From Parus major (taxonomy: Eukaryota; Chordata; Aves; Passeriformes; Paridae), in the NCBI RefSeq assembly GCF_001522545.3, contig NC_031771.1, positions 32,130,733 to 32,194,732 on the forward strand: DNA of 64,000 bases, written 5' to 3'. Both the position numbers and the translations under genes were made by a program. Shown piece after piece: positions 39,166 through 54,100 of this stretch (position 1 is its first letter; each line of letters starts with the position of its first letter). The notes below the pieces were generated by a model that was not told the origin of the DNA, searched no databases, and worked only from the letters and a program-made list of their open reading frames with translations.

Positions 39166-42100
39166 TTCATAGTGTATATTACTGAAATGTATACTAAGGT
39201 AATACACATGTATCACATTTATTTTATAGTATAAATTCTATCCTAACAGGATTATGGTATCTATTTTGTAAGATTACAGATCTGGAAACACCATGATATC
39301 TACTTGATATGTGCATGAGGAGCGATCAGATTAAACTAGAAAACCCTGTAACACCAGGGAATTGTGTTGATTTCAGAGGCTTACATCTCAATACCTGAAA
39401 TGTGAGTGAAGTCCAATACTTTTGTGTTGGATATTTCCTTATGTATATTTGATATGTATATATATTGGATATCTACCTGTCAGCATATATGAAGGTAGCT
39501 ACATGCCGAAGTGTACATTGGCTTTAAAATGTTCTTTGTGAGGAAATGGTTGCCATCCACAGTTGAGCTGAACAGCAGTGTCATATCTTTAATGGTTTTG
39601 CCTTTTAAATTGCTTATTTATTTAGGTGTCTGACCACTTTCTTAGACTATTGTTTGTTGTGAGTAGAAAAAAACCCACGAAAATATTTTGAACATAGCTT
39701 AGAGAAGACAAGCTTTTAAGGGGGCCACTTTGGGTAAGTAATTATAGAAGACTTAACTCTTGAATAAGGCAGTTAGAGTACTTTATTGGAAAAAGTAGGC
39801 ATACTTTAACATTGATTATAAGTTATCCCTTATTTTTCTGTTCATTCTTAGAAGTCACTTTGAGTGATGCAGTAAACTGAATGACATTTCTCTTCAGAGG
39901 CTCTGTGCAACCAGGATGTTTTTGGAAGCTTTCTTATATCTCATTACCCTAACATTGTATGTATCAGGAGTGACAAAGCCAGGATGTTTGAACAAATATT
40001 CTGATTTGACAGGGAACTTGTACCTTACCCAAGAGCTGCCTTTTCCCAAGATTTCAATGTACACTTGCCTAAGAATTATGAGGGTTTCTATGGTTGCAAC
40101 TGGGGTAAAAGGGCTCTGTTGTTAGAAGAAGCTATGAACAGTTGTCTATGAACACCAAATGCAGTCTTTGCTAGTTATCTGTGCTTGGCTTGTGTCATAC
40201 CCAGTACTACGAACCATGTCCATCATTAGGACAAGAGTGATGCAAGTTCTGGATTATGTTTGGAATCCAGCTCATGTGGAAATGCACATGGAGGCATCAA
40301 AAGCCTAGAAAAGGTGCATTAATACATCACTGCTAGTCATGTTGACGGGCTTCTTGCCAATCAAGTGATCAAGGACCAAGTCAGTGCTTATGGCTCACAG
40401 TCATTGTGTGTAGATTTCTTTTTTCTTCATTCCTGTTTTGCAAGCCTTTGTCATTGCTATGAAGTGATTTAGCACATGTGCATTGATTTATTCTGCAGAT
40501 GGACACATGCATGTGCTGTTCCACATATTAGTGGCAATGTCTGTGTCCATTGTTAAGAGGTTGGGGGTAGAAGCAGCAGCTGTGTATGGACTTCTAAAGG
40601 GAGTCAGCATGAACAGCAACTGGGGTAGTTAGAGGCATATGAAAGGAAAGGTTAGAAGGCAGTAGAACAGGCCAGGGATCAATTGCCTTTGACCCATCAA
40701 CTGCTGCTTGTCCCTTCAATCTTGCTCAGAGTTATCCAGAGGCCTAGGAGAAATGGCTATATTAGCCAGTCTGTATCCCTGCCAAAGTGAAAATGCTCAT
40801 TGAATCCTGCTTTTGAAACTTTTATCTGTGATAGTCTGAAGCAATTTCACAGTATAATTATTTAATGGAGGGAAGATCCCCATAAGGAAGTTCTTTCAAG
40901 AATTTCTCTTCTGTTCTTCATCATTTTGCTTCTATTTCTTGTGTGTCACACTAGATAGATTTCCTTCTCCTTAGAAGTTCCATCTATCAAATATTCATGG
41001 ATGCTCATGCTCACTCTTCACTATTAGATAGCAAAATTCCATGTGTTTAACTCCTAATCTTTCCCCATAAATCAGCTTCTCAGTCTTATCATTGATGCTA
41101 CTCTTTGCAGCCTGGTGGTGAATATTACCAGAGCAGCGCACAGCCCTTCAGGTGGAAGCACAGCTCATAGAAGTAATGGTTATTGTTTTTCTGCAGTGTG
41201 GTTTCATCTTCTGTGATCACCAGGAAGGCTTTATAAACCACCAGTAATACATCCTCAGGTCTTCTTACATTCCTTCTTTGTCTGATTGAATTATATGGGT
41301 GTGTTTCTATTTCACTTAAGTTTAATCTCCTGCATCTCAGCAAGATACATATGTGATTTTGCTAATAGTAATCCTTGGTTTATGGCTCCAAGCTGGCACA
41401 TTGTTCCTTACAAGGAAGAACTAGCACTTTTAATGTTAAAAATAGCATTAAATGCCCTCAAAATTAAAGTATTCAATATCTAGTTTAATGAGACAATTAT
41501 ATTGTTATCAGTTAAGAAAACTTTTCTGTAGATTTTGCAGCTTATGAATGAAAAATGCTAGATTACTGTGTGTTGATTTTATTACAGTAATGATTTATAG
41601 TTAGAAGACATTCAGGCTTTCAGTGTGCTGCCTCTAACTGTTTCTTCTCTTTATTTTAAATGGGTCATTTTCATCCTTTGAAGCTTAATATTAAAATGTT
41701 TTTACACTTGGTTTCTATAATAGACCTGTTTTTTTGTCAATGTATAACCAAAAAATATGAAGAAATAAACAACCTAATTGTTTTGATTTTTTCTGTAATT
41801 TTGTTCTGTATGCCAAAGATGACAACCACTTCAGTAGTAATCTTAATATTCCAGGTGTTCCAAGCTATTGTGACTGTGATAATTTTACATGGCATTATGC
41901 TGAGGCAACCATCCTTGAATCATTCCCACTTTTGGTTTGAACAAATACTGTTTTTTGCAGATATAAATCTTAAAAACAGTCATTCCTGGTTGACTAGCAT
42001 TTCAGAACAAGTAAAGAATGACTCCAATGCATTGTCAATTTGCTTTGTGTGTATTTTACAGCTCTCTGTGCTTTTAACCTTGCCATTGCAATGGATAGAG

Positions 42101-45100
42101 CACCAGGCTGTATTTACAGCTCCTCTCTCAGTCATGAAATAAGTCAGTTAAGATACATCTTCCCCTTTGCACACTTCCTTGCTTTTGAAATGCTCAACAT
42201 TTAAAATATTTTCTGTTACACATTCTTATAATTTAAAATGTATTGTGTCAGATAATTTCCTATAATTTAAAATATTTACTGCTTTTCTTTGATAACACTC
42301 TGCAGTGCACTAAAACTTGTCTTGGTAGGAATTTTTACTTTTCTGTAAGTGTTTTGGTAGGTTTGTCACTAATCCTCAGATTTTAACAAGAGCAAGGAAT
42401 AAAACATCAGGGGCAAAGAGTGAGTTTGAGAACTTGTTTCTGGACTGAACAGGTAAAAGTTTCTCCTGAAAAGAAAGTTGCACAGAATTGTTATTTGGTG
42501 AAGGAAGAATAAGTGAGAATTAAGAAGAGAAGAATGAGTGAGAATGAATGAGGATAAAATAAATGACTGCTGTAATAAAATGCATGTCTTTCTGCAGACT
42601 TTGTTTTCAGGAAGGAAAGCTATTCCTTTTGAGAAATGTCATAAATTTTGTGTATTAGCAAAGATAGCATGACTCTAAGGAAAGATAAAATACTCAAAGA
42701 AAAACCACAGTGATGCAGAATGCAGAGTGCTGCTACTTTATTAATAATGCCGTAGAAATTTTTGGAACTGCCAAGAGTACAATTGTTTAGTGTTGGGAAG
42801 AACTCTTTGAGAGAATTATTTAATGGAGCAAGGAGTTTTTGCTTGGTAGTCAAGCCTTACACCTACCATATAGTGAGCAATTTAATGAGAAACTGCTTTT
42901 TAGTGTAAACCACTTTGTAACTACAGGAATGGTATATAGAAATGTACCAGTTTTGGTATCTAGACCATATCAAATAGGCATGGTGCCTTTGGGAACTCCA
43001 TTTCTCATCCAGTATGCAGTCTTTTTTGGAGTTTCACACTGGTGACTCTGAATGATGCAATTTGCTGCTCTGTCTTCTGTAGTTTAAACTGAAGGGCTTG
43101 GTACTGACCTTTGAGAGCAATTGTATTGTCATCTGATGAGTAGGATTGTTGAAGATTCCTTTCAATAACAAAAGGGAAGAGATGATAGGCAGGATATTGT
43201 CAGTGTTACAGAATTCTGTGCCTGCCCTTCTGTGCACACCTCTGACCTTTCAGACAAGCAGGTAAAGGGTGGAGTGTGTTTTGTTGTTTTTCAAATAGCC
43301 ACACCTTAGCTCACACATTCATTCCACAGCAGGAGTATGCAGTGAGGTGATTTTGTAAGCGCTATTTCAGTCAGTTCCTTTGAACTGTTAAAGTTCTCAG
43401 TTCTGGTTCTTTGCTTCACTGCAGCTCACAGATACAACAAAAAAGAAATTCCTCATCATCTGTATGCTGAAATAGATTGGTGCAAGTGGCATCTATCAAA
43501 GTTTTGACACTAAATCTCTAGCAAACCTTTATCTTCAAAGAGCACAAATGATGAGGACAAAACTTGTTTGTCTTAGTGGGCCGCTACTGTTTTATTACAA
43601 GTCTTGGCTGCAGATCATGTGTGTATCCAATTTTTGACATGGGGAAAGCACCTGCGCTTCAGCAGTGAATGCATTGTTTCAGTTGAAATAAAAAGAAGTT
43701 TTACCCATTCATACAAGATTTCAGACTTTGACCCAAGTAGTTAAAATACATGCAATATTATAAGCAACTGAAAAAAAAACATACAGTGAAGGTAAAGGAA
43801 GATTTAGATATTGTCTCCAGAAGTTTGTTCTGTATGTGAATACGAAGCTGAAGCAATAATCAAGGAAGATATTACCTTGGAAACTGGCAGAGCTTTACCA
43901 GAAGCTGAGAGCTTGACAACATGAATGTGCATTGCTGGTACCTTTCTCTTATGAGATGCTCACAAAAATGCTGATACGCAGTGCTGCCGATGAGAGGGGA
44001 TAGAAGTCTTACCTAGTGGTGTATGGATGGTGATCTAACTTTGTCTTTGTTTTCTTATTTTAAAAAAGCCCCAAGCTGTTAGGAGAATAACCTACTCTGT
44101 GTGAATATCAAAGGAGCTGACAGTTGCTCAATTTGAAAGTTATTGACTGTTGACTGTACAACAATGCCTAAATGTTGCATCTGTTTTTTCTTTTAAGACA
44201 TTGAGCTTCTGTAGGAGAATTTTGACTCTTCAGCAGTGTGTGATGAAGATGAGTAGGAGGTTATCTGGCTGTCTAAATGTGGAAAAACATGCTGGCCTGA
44301 TCATTCTTCTTGATCTAGCCTTAGCATCAAAGGAAATTTGCTTTGCATTATGAAGTTTGCTGATGTCAGAAGGAAAAAAAATTAGGCCCAGATGGCATGA
44401 TGCTAAATAGAGCTGAGTACGAAGTGTGAATGTAGAAAGAGGCCAATCAGTTTTTGCTGATCCTGTATAAGTGTGAGGAGGAAGAAAAATATTTGCTTTT
44501 CAATCATCTATAAAGAGACCCAAACTGTGTGAATGCTATAGCTGAGCAGAAACCTACAAAATAAAAACTCACTGCTTTTAGCAGGATGGTCCTGTTGTTA
44601 GTTCTCATAATTCCCATCTCCATCATTTTTATCGACTGTTATCTGGAACCCTAATTTCATGAGTCAACATGGATTAACCCTCTGCAGATGGGAAAAAAGA
44701 ATAGTTAATTGCAGTAGTGGTAATTGTTCTTGATTTGTTAAAAGCTTCAAGTGAGAAAAATTTTCTTTTATATTTGAGTAGGTTGGCTTCTCATTTCTCT
44801 AGAAAGGACAAATATATCCACATTAGTAGGCGTGTAAATTTTAAGATAGGCTGCTAGTAGAAGATTTGTTTTTGAATAAAAAGTTTTGATGCCCATAAAA
44901 TGACACTTGTAAAATATCGAAGAAAGAATATTATTTCTCCTCACATTTAAAGCAGGAATAAATACCAAAACAAAAACCCGGGCCATCTAAAATGTCTTGT
45001 ATGGAGCTAAGTTTGATTTTTTTTATGCTATTTACATTTATTCCAAGATAACTCTTGGTTAGGTTTTAGTTTCTTTACATATGGATAAAAAATAAAAAAT

Positions 45101-48100
45101 GTTAAAAAAATTAAAAAATAAAGCTTACATTCTTTATTTTGTACATTTCTGCATAGTTGTGCTTTGCATCAGTGCTCTTATTCCTTGGTGTGAATTAACA
45201 ATGCTACATGCTCGTTGCAAGATCTGTGTTTGTTCTTTTAATTTGGGTAAGAAAGGTGAAAGTTCAGACCGCACTTTTGATTTTTCTTCAGGAAAGTTTA
45301 GTGTTGAGTACCAGGATTTTTGATACATAAACTTTCAGTTATTGAGCTGGTTCGTATTGCTTTGAAATATTTTGTAAATTAATTCACTGCCTGTAAAGGT
45401 AACTGCTTCTTGATAAAAGGTGTTTTAATTTTATCAGACATGAAGACCCACACACACATTTGCACTGCTTCATCAGAATATTCTTATTGTGTCTCTCTTG
45501 TTTGCTCTTTTTATCACTTTGGTTTAATATGGATCTTTCTGATGATATATATGTCCTCTATGCATATTCTTATATATGTGCTCTTTTTTCATAGAGTTCC
45601 TGATACCATGATAGTTGTGGTCTGAGATTTCCCCTGCCCACATTTCAGAGAAAGTCCTGAATCACAATCCATGTCAAACAGATTTATTTTAAAGGTTGAG
45701 AGGAGGAAGAAGACATTACAAAAATGAAGAGGACAAAAGATCTTTCGTATGATATATTGGGTTTTTGGCTTTATGTATCTTATAGTATATCTGAAACTAG
45801 GAAGTAAACAGAGCAAAAAGGTGAATTTCACAGCATGTCTGTAAACTGGAAGTATTCAAAGAGGCTCTCCATCCATTTCCTTGTCTAAAATATAGGTATT
45901 ACCCTTTTTATTCACTGAGTTGCATTGGTACAACATTGTGTGGATTTTCAAAAGGTAAGAAAAAGGTAGGAATAAAGATTTATCCCATGGCCCCCTCTTT
46001 GGTATCTGTAACAAGTATCATTGCTCCCTAAGGTTCCTTCTGGCAATAAAGGTCTAGGCTAATCCTGTCAGTAGAAAGACTTTAAAATACCCAGTTTCTA
46101 GTAAATCTCCTCTTGAATCAACTTCTAGCTCAGAGCTGATTGCAAAGGAGCAAAATCAAACCAAAAGAAGTAGGCTGGACTGAATGCTTCAATGCCTTTT
46201 AAGTTGAGAAGATAAGAAAAATGCAAAAACCCCCATGTTTGGTTTTGCCTGGTGTGGTTTGTTTAGGTCTGGAAGCAGATTATGCTTTTTATAACTACTT
46301 TTATAACAATTGATTACTTTTTATTAGAAATAGTTCAATCAGGAATATGTGAGTTGCCTCCCTAAAGCTTTTAAAGTCATGATAAATGATTCTGATCAGG
46401 TGTTGATTTGTTTGCTATGATATTTAGCTTCCTTAAGTGCTCTGGCAATTTTTCATAAAATTTTTTTTTGACTAGTGATGTTTGGTGTTCTTCCCTAGCC
46501 CCATTCAAAAAGAGACAAAGGTGACAGTGTCATAGAGTCTAGAAAACAGCATCTACAATGTGTTGCCTACATTCATTTTAAAACCTGCTCACTCTGCTTT
46601 AGCATGGACTATGACTCTAAGGAAATATTCTGTATAATAATACAGTGAAGAAAAATAGATTTTGTTGTGACCTTTAAGCTGAGCTTTTCTGTTCTGAACC
46701 ACATTATTTTGTTAAATACAAGGGAAGTGGAGCCAGCCTGTGACCTTTTGTTACCATGCAGCTTTGAGAAATGGCAAAAGTCATTCTGGTGCTCAAAAGT
46801 TCCATTACAGAGATAGTTCTTTTTTTTTTTTTTCTTTTCTTTTTTAGCAAGGGGGAAAAATCCCTACCAAACAACCTTGAAAAGATTTAGAATTGTAGTC
46901 CTTTACCAGAAAAATGGAACTGTTTTCAATATTGGCCTAAATTAAAGCTTCTTCTACAGACAGTAATATCTGAAATTAATTATAATCCATGTTGTCCTCA
47001 GCCCTTTTTGGTACCACAGGTACTTAATACTGCTGAGGAATGGATTTTCTCCTCATCAGTTCCTTCAAGAAAGGAGTTCTAGCAGAGAACTTAAATTATT
47101 TATCCTAATTTTCAGGACTTTTGTGAATCTGCATTTGTTCTCTATCTTTGCTGCAATAGAATAGTTCACTTTCATCTGGTGTATCACTCATATCTTACTA
47201 ATTGAGAGATACTATGTCCAGAGGAAGCAAAGGTGGGCTTTGTGCTAAATATTGATGTTGCAATTTAATCTTCTTCCTTGAAACCTTTTCCCACTCTGCT
47301 GCTTGATGCAGGGTTACCTCGGAACGGTGATGACCTTCCCTGAGGTCCTAGATCCTGTAAATGAGGACCTGCTCAGAAACAATCCTTCCTCAGGACTGGA
47401 GTATTGGAGGCACGCATGCTACCATAGTGCTTTGCAAAACTCTTCTCATTAACTATGTATTGGGATAGATTTAGAGCACTAAAAACATTATGTGTAGATG
47501 CTAATATTATTCAGGATTAACCCTGAAGTGCTCCTTCCATTTGTTTCTGCTAGCACGCTACTAAACGAAGCTGCTCCCAGGTTGTTGCCTGGGGTTCTTC
47601 AGAGATGTAGTTCTTTTGGACAGTCTTGAACCTTAAGTGTGTTTTCCTAAAACTTATGTTGAAGATTCTTCATGTAGATATTTTCCTTATCTCCTTTACC
47701 AGAGAGTGTTTCACCTTTGTGCTTCTGACATTCTTCAGCTCTGATCATTGACCTTGTTCTAAACATCTCTCTTCTGGCAGGTGAAGTTGCATTGTAATAA
47801 ATAGATGAAAGTGATGCTTTGGAAATGTGCTCCCAAGCAGGCAGACCTCAGCTAGCCTTGTATCTCTGGAGTGTGAAAACCACAGTGTACTCATCCTGTA
47901 CCAGATCCTCTTTTTTTGGATGTCTTGTATACTTCCAGATCATGCACAGATTTAGAATTGGACAAGCCTGTTAATGAGAGCAGGCAAATCAGTCCAAGTT
48001 TTTTTAAACTTGTTTTATGAGATTTTTAAAACTACATCCAATGGAAAAAACCCAAAGTTTTGATGGTACCTTTAGAATTGGAGCTGTGGAGCCATATTAG

Positions 48101-51100
48101 TGATGGGTGCTCTGAGCAGTTTGTTTCAACTTGCATTCAGACAATGAGATTGCTTTATTTTGATCAATGTAGGTGTACTTTGTAGAAGGAAAGGACTTCA
48201 GAAATGCTCCTTTCTTTAAGCACTCTCTAAAGACTTAAGTCTTCTATACAGTCAAATAGTACTGAGAAACTTGGATCTGAATCCAGTGTGATGCTTGGAC
48301 CCATGCTATGTTTCCATCAGATGGGCTGAGAGAGTTTATTGATGATGAAGATAAATAATGTGCATGTACTGTGCCACTGACAACTGATGCTGTTCTGCTT
48401 TTAAGCCTCAGTTCCCTCCATTTAGCACTGCAGCTCTCTTCTTCTGCCTTGGGCTTTCAGGAGGAGTGAAACACTGTAAACCATTAGCCAGATACAAAAG
48501 ACACATCTGAGTTATTAATCAAGGACAAGGTAGATTGAGGGATGGAGGGAAAAAACCTAGGCTGCCAAGTTTCCTGATAAAATCCTGAAAGAGCAAAATC
48601 TGAAACAGCTGGCCAGCTATCAAAGCCTGGAAGTGGGCATGATCTTTGTTGTAACTTTGTGTTCAGCTGAATAAAGACACTAGTCCATGTGTCAGGGAAC
48701 TCTTATGCTTTATTGCATAGTTGTCTTTATTACAGCAACTACTTAGTCACAGAAGTGTTGGCTAGCAAGCTCTCAACTTGTATAACTATTTTAACAAACT
48801 CCCAACTCCTGCAACAAACTTCAGGTACAGAATGAGGAGTAGAATACAATCGCTGTACTTGCCAGGATAAAATGAGAGGAAAGAAATCAAGATGAAAGAG
48901 AGAGAAAGAAAAAGGTCACTAGTCTTTAGATCTCATGTTCTTCCTGCTGCTGTGGATGGTCCAGATCTGAGGTCACCAAAGAGAGGGAAGGAGTATGGGA
49001 GCTATCCACTTCCCTTTATAATTTACTTGGTGCACACCTCTTGTGTAGAGCAGAGTTTTTGCACCTTTTGCACCGTGCAATTCGTGCATGTGTGTTCAGC
49101 CCTTTGGAGCCCTCCAGGAAGTGATGGGGGCAGAACTTGGCGATCTGTGTGGTTACAGAGCTCTTAAGTGGGCTCTCCAGGACTCAACCCTTTTCTTGAC
49201 ATAGGTGCACTGGGCATGAATGTCAAGGTAGAAAAGGAAGTTGCCTTAGAACAGCACTGCCCCATCTCTGCAGGACCCTCTTTTGCAATCACAACTTTCC
49301 TCTTGCAACAATCAGAATAAATTAGCTTGAGATAAAATATGTTTATGAGCTTGTGCCTGATCCTCTCTACCAGCCAGTTCTCCCAGCTAAGGTACACACA
49401 ATACTCAAGTCCTGTGTGCCTTATAAAGCTGTATCCTGAAGGTACCTCAGAGATGGAGGAAGGCAGCTTCATAAGCAGTGGTGAAAGGGATGTGTTTTCA
49501 GTTCATGAAGTGGCTTTACAGTGCCTTTATTGAAAGGGTTTTTTAAATTTTGTTACAGTGCTTTTAGGAAAGTGAAATGGGCAGGAAAGAATCAGCACTA
49601 GCAGATTTGGGAGACCTTTTATGTGATAGTGTGGTAGTAAGAGGCAGGAGAGGAATAATCTTTAATGATTAACAACTAATACAGATGTATGAAGACAATG
49701 AAAACAAGGATCTCATAAGGGAGAGTAGTATTGATGTGGCAATTGTGCATGGTGGCTTGGCAATAAAGGAAAATAGAAGGGAATATAGTAAGGATGCAAA
49801 CTCAGGTCTGTTAGAGTTTTTTAGCTTGCTGCTTAAGGATCAATACCTTATTAGAGAATGTGTCTGAACTATGTGGATGTGGGAATACTTTCTGAGCAAG
49901 GAAACTGCAGAGATTTTCTGGCAAGATCTATCATCTGAATGATGAAAGAAGCAGAATCTTTGGTGTGCTGTGGAGCACAGCTCCCTATTCATATTGATTT
50001 GGAGTTAGTGGTAGAAATTATGATGTACTCACACTGATGTAAAACCTACCAGGTTTCAGTCTGAGCTTTTAGTTTGCCAGTTAGTGAAGCTGCTTCACTC
50101 TGCACTCATTTACCAGTTCATTCAATTGAAACTTATCATGACATGAGATACCTGTCTACTGATCTGCTTGAATCCAGCTGATGTCTGATCTGGAGAGGAA
50201 GCCTAATTTTATTTGCCACTGACAGCTCTAAATGTGTCAATAAAAAATGGCATGTAATGTCTGTAGTCCTGAAACACATGTGAAGACATTCTTTTTAGTC
50301 TGCTTGCTTGCTTTCTTGATTATCATATTTCCTGTGATGACAGGAAAAAGCCCATATTTATCCTCTCACAGTGCCTTCCTTTGGTTTTGTGTAATATGTA
50401 TTATAGGAAGGTTAAGTGAGACCCAGAATTGATGTACTGAAAAATTAAGATCTCTTTGCCTAACTGAATTCCTGTCCATGATTTGGAATTTTCATACCAT
50501 TTAGTGAGACCCTGGAGGACCAATGCAGTCCTGTTTTGACACATGAGGAGATACATAAACTCCTATTTGGCAGAAGAATGCTTGCTAAAATAATTATGCA
50601 GCAGTTTGTTTTTATAGTTGAAGTAAAAATCCAATAATTGAAGCTCATATTTTACATAATTAATAATGCCTCACTTTGTTTTTCTTTGTTTGTTTGAATT
50701 ATGTTCTAACGCTTAACAGGAAATTGAACTCCAAATTATTTAATTTGGGTGAAACAAGTGAGGCAAGAAGTCCTGTGTTCACTGAAGGTTAGTTAAAGTG
50801 CTCATAAACTGAGTGCGTAAGTTCCACTGCACCTTAACCGAAATGTAGTATTTGGAACATTTTTGGGAGGAAAATACTGTGGCTTAGTTCTAAGATTTCC
50901 AGTCCTGTTTGAAAAACTTGGAGATAAAAATTTCACTTACCATTATTAGGGAGTGGATACTGGATAAACAATGACACTGGGCTTTAGCTTCCTGCCAAAA
51001 TTCTCTCTATATTGCTGTGTATTTTCTGGATGTACACAGCTGCTGTTTTTATTTCAACCCTAAGTATCAATTCAGGTTCATTGCTATTTTTGCCTTGATT

Positions 51101-54100
51101 TATGTTTTCATCTTCTATTGATACCTTTTAGTTCCTTCAAGGCCCTTTTCTATATTTGTGTGATCTGGCAGGAGGGTCTTTACATTTATCCCAAACGCTA
51201 TGGCTGATAGTTTAAGCTACAACACGAAAAGATAAAAGGAAACTTCTTTTTCATCTTACTTTGCTACACAAGATACTCTAAGGAGAAACCTTCTATTTTC
51301 TGCTATGAGTTGATTGCGTAGTTGTACTGAAAGTCTTGTTGAAATATTTCACATATTTTTTATCTTTGAATGATAGTGCTGCAGTGTCCCCATTTTATCT
51401 GTCCTTATGTCTTCTAGACAAACCTATTCTCATGGACTGCAGTAATGAAGATGAGGCAGACTCTGAGAGTGTTAAGTTTCAGATTTTGTTTCCCAACTAA
51501 ATAACTGCCTGGTACTGAAAGGGTTTCCCCATTTTATTGGTGTGGGCAGTTAATCACTCATGGGCTACAGGCACTGCTTTTGCTGTTTGTTTGCTCCTGG
51601 GCCACTTCTTGTTGCTTGGCTTGTTTCAGCATATTGCATCATCCTGTCCAGAGCTCATGCAGAAATGTTAGTAATTCATCTTAGCGTTTTCCTGTGTCAG
51701 CTGAGGTTGCAAACCAAACTAACATCATTTTTCAAAATGCCATTTTAGGTGGCAAAGAATGAAATCCTGTAGTCCTTACTCAGCCAAAAAAAAAAAAAAA
51801 ATCAAATCATGTTTGCTGATTTAACAGTATTGAATCAGACTGAACTGTCTATTGAATTAGAGTGTTCTGAAGTTTGCCACTGATTTCAGTTACTTTGGAT
51901 ATTTTCTGCCAATATTAAGAATGAGCTGCACTACACTGGAGGTTGTTTTTTACATGCTTGTAATATCTGAATGGAAATTTGAGATGTGATATTTTATTTG
52001 CTTAGGCACAGATTCTCGTTATATAATTGACTTGGAAATGTTTCCAGCACTAATAGATCCACTCTTGAATACTTTTCCCTGTCTGGGGTTTGCGTGAGAT
52101 TTTCTTTGACCTGCAGTCTTAAAGTAACTGAATTTGACTGACTTGTTTTCCAGGGTGAGGAGCTAGAAGATAATGATAGCCTTCAAATTTCATTAAATAA
52201 AGTAGCTCAGCAATGAAAACATGCTTTTGATTTTACAGAAACCTAAGAGTTCACAGTCAACTCAGCCCTATTATTTACAATAGAATTCATAAATACAAAT
52301 TATTAATGACCTACAATTTTTAGATAATGCTATATTAAAAGTTAGAGAATGTAATCTCCACTAAAACATGCCCTTCTCTTTGGATTATTTACTGTTGAAA
52401 AAGGTTTGTTTGCTCAAAACTGTGCTTCTCTTTTAGTGGTGTCTGTTGACATAATAAAGTATTACTATTCTGCATAAATCTTGCCTTGCTTTGTTAGAAT
52501 ACAGCTAAAAATATCAGTCAGTCATGAAACAAATCTGTAAAACATCATTAGTTTCTTTCTCTAGGGAGAAAAAAAAACCTGATTTGTTTTTAAAGGTGTT
52601 AAAACAGAGGTGCTATTAAAATTAATTAATACAATCATACTTATTGAAAAACATAACAACTTTATAATTTAAAAGAAAGGTTATGAAAATGCAGGAAATG
52701 CCCCCATATTTATGGGTAGAAAAATGTCTTCCAAGAGTTATTTGTCTTCCACTTTCATAATGTCACAGGCATTAATAAATCTTTTCTCACTCAATTGACA
52801 GAATGATGACCTCCATTTTACAGACAGGTAAAAATGGAAAGGTCAGAAAATTTAGGAGCTAATTCTGGCAGGCTGCACTACAGTATCATTTTTATTTGGA
52901 GAGTGGTTTTGAGTGATTCCACTAACTGTTTCCCACTTACTCCTTAAAAGATTTACTTTCAAAGACAGTTTTGGGGTGCATAATGGTACTCTCCAGTATA
53001 GCCTACTCTGGAAGGAGTTGTTTGGCTATCTTGGCATGATCATAGATTACTGTGCCATTGAATAACTCATTGAAATGAGTTATGGAAAGAGCCAGATGCT
53101 TATAAGTATTTGGTCAGAATATTTTCTCAGCTGCATTCTTATCCTGTAGTTCTTGTGTTTCTGCTCTTAGTCATGTGTTCAGAGGGCAAATTTAACTCCC
53201 CAGATCATGCACCTCTATAGCTCATCCGGGAGGCTGAGGTTCCCTAAAATAGGATTCTTGAGCTCTTAGCTAATTTTGGCCAAGCCATCTACCGTAAAGT
53301 AGTTTAAAAAGTAACATTTGCATTTGATATGTGACCCTGTGGTTTTACGGAGGGTCAAAACCAGCTTTGTAAGATGTGAAGCAGAAACTTGCTCTAGATT
53401 TTCTGTGTTCCAAACAATTAAAGGAAAGGCAACACCAATGCATGACATGTTCTGAGACATATTTCGTCATTATCTTTTACCATCTTTTTTTAAAAAACAT
53501 ATTTAGGGCAGGGTCTTGAGCCTGTTTGTGCCTCAGGGCTACGAAATTAGGGTAAGGGAGTCCCCTTGGCCCCTGTATATAGATCAAAGGCCATACTTTA
53601 CTGTGCCAAATTTTGGAATATATAGGGGGCTTTTTTGGTTTTTGTTTTAGTCCTTGGGCAAGTCGATTAATTTTAATGTTCATAAGGTGATATAATTGAG
53701 CCCCTTAACTCACCAGTTTCAACAGGTGAAAAAACTTTCCTAATTTTGATTGTTCTCCAAGCAAAGCTGAAATGACTAACTTGCTTTAAAAAAAGTGCAG
53801 AATGAAAGAGATGATCTAAAAAATGCTCTTTTGCACTGAAAGCAGAATATTAAATGAAATAATTTTTTTTTGTCAGGAAAGCAATTTGGGGGTTTTAATT
53901 CTTTTCTTTGATGGGTCTGCTGTTCCAAGGACATCAGACAAAAGCAGCACTGCTTTTCCACAGACACTAAATGAGTATGCAGTATTCTGAAGGTGTATAA
54001 AATGCTTAAAAATCTGGGTTTAATTTATTGTATATTTTAGCCAAGGCATATTAATGTCTCATTAAATGTGTGAACTGAAAATGTGATTATGGAGTCTACA

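Noticed and set aside
41660..42142. 160-codon plus-strand frame, the longest in the window
   Set aside because: Hydrophobic, T-rich translation (T-rich DNA lacks stops on this strand), no family motif, no clear splice or promoter context. Length is only mildly above chance expectation.
48688..49330. Possible second LTR on the minus strand (TGTCAGGG edge, AATAAA near 48709-48714, TATAAAGGG near 49014)
   Set aside because: Spacing of about 300 bases between TATA and AATAAA is unusual, and no target duplication or second edge could be found.
53477..53683. 68-codon minus-strand frame with a polar, protein-like stretch
   Set aside because: Short, no splice-site or homology support.
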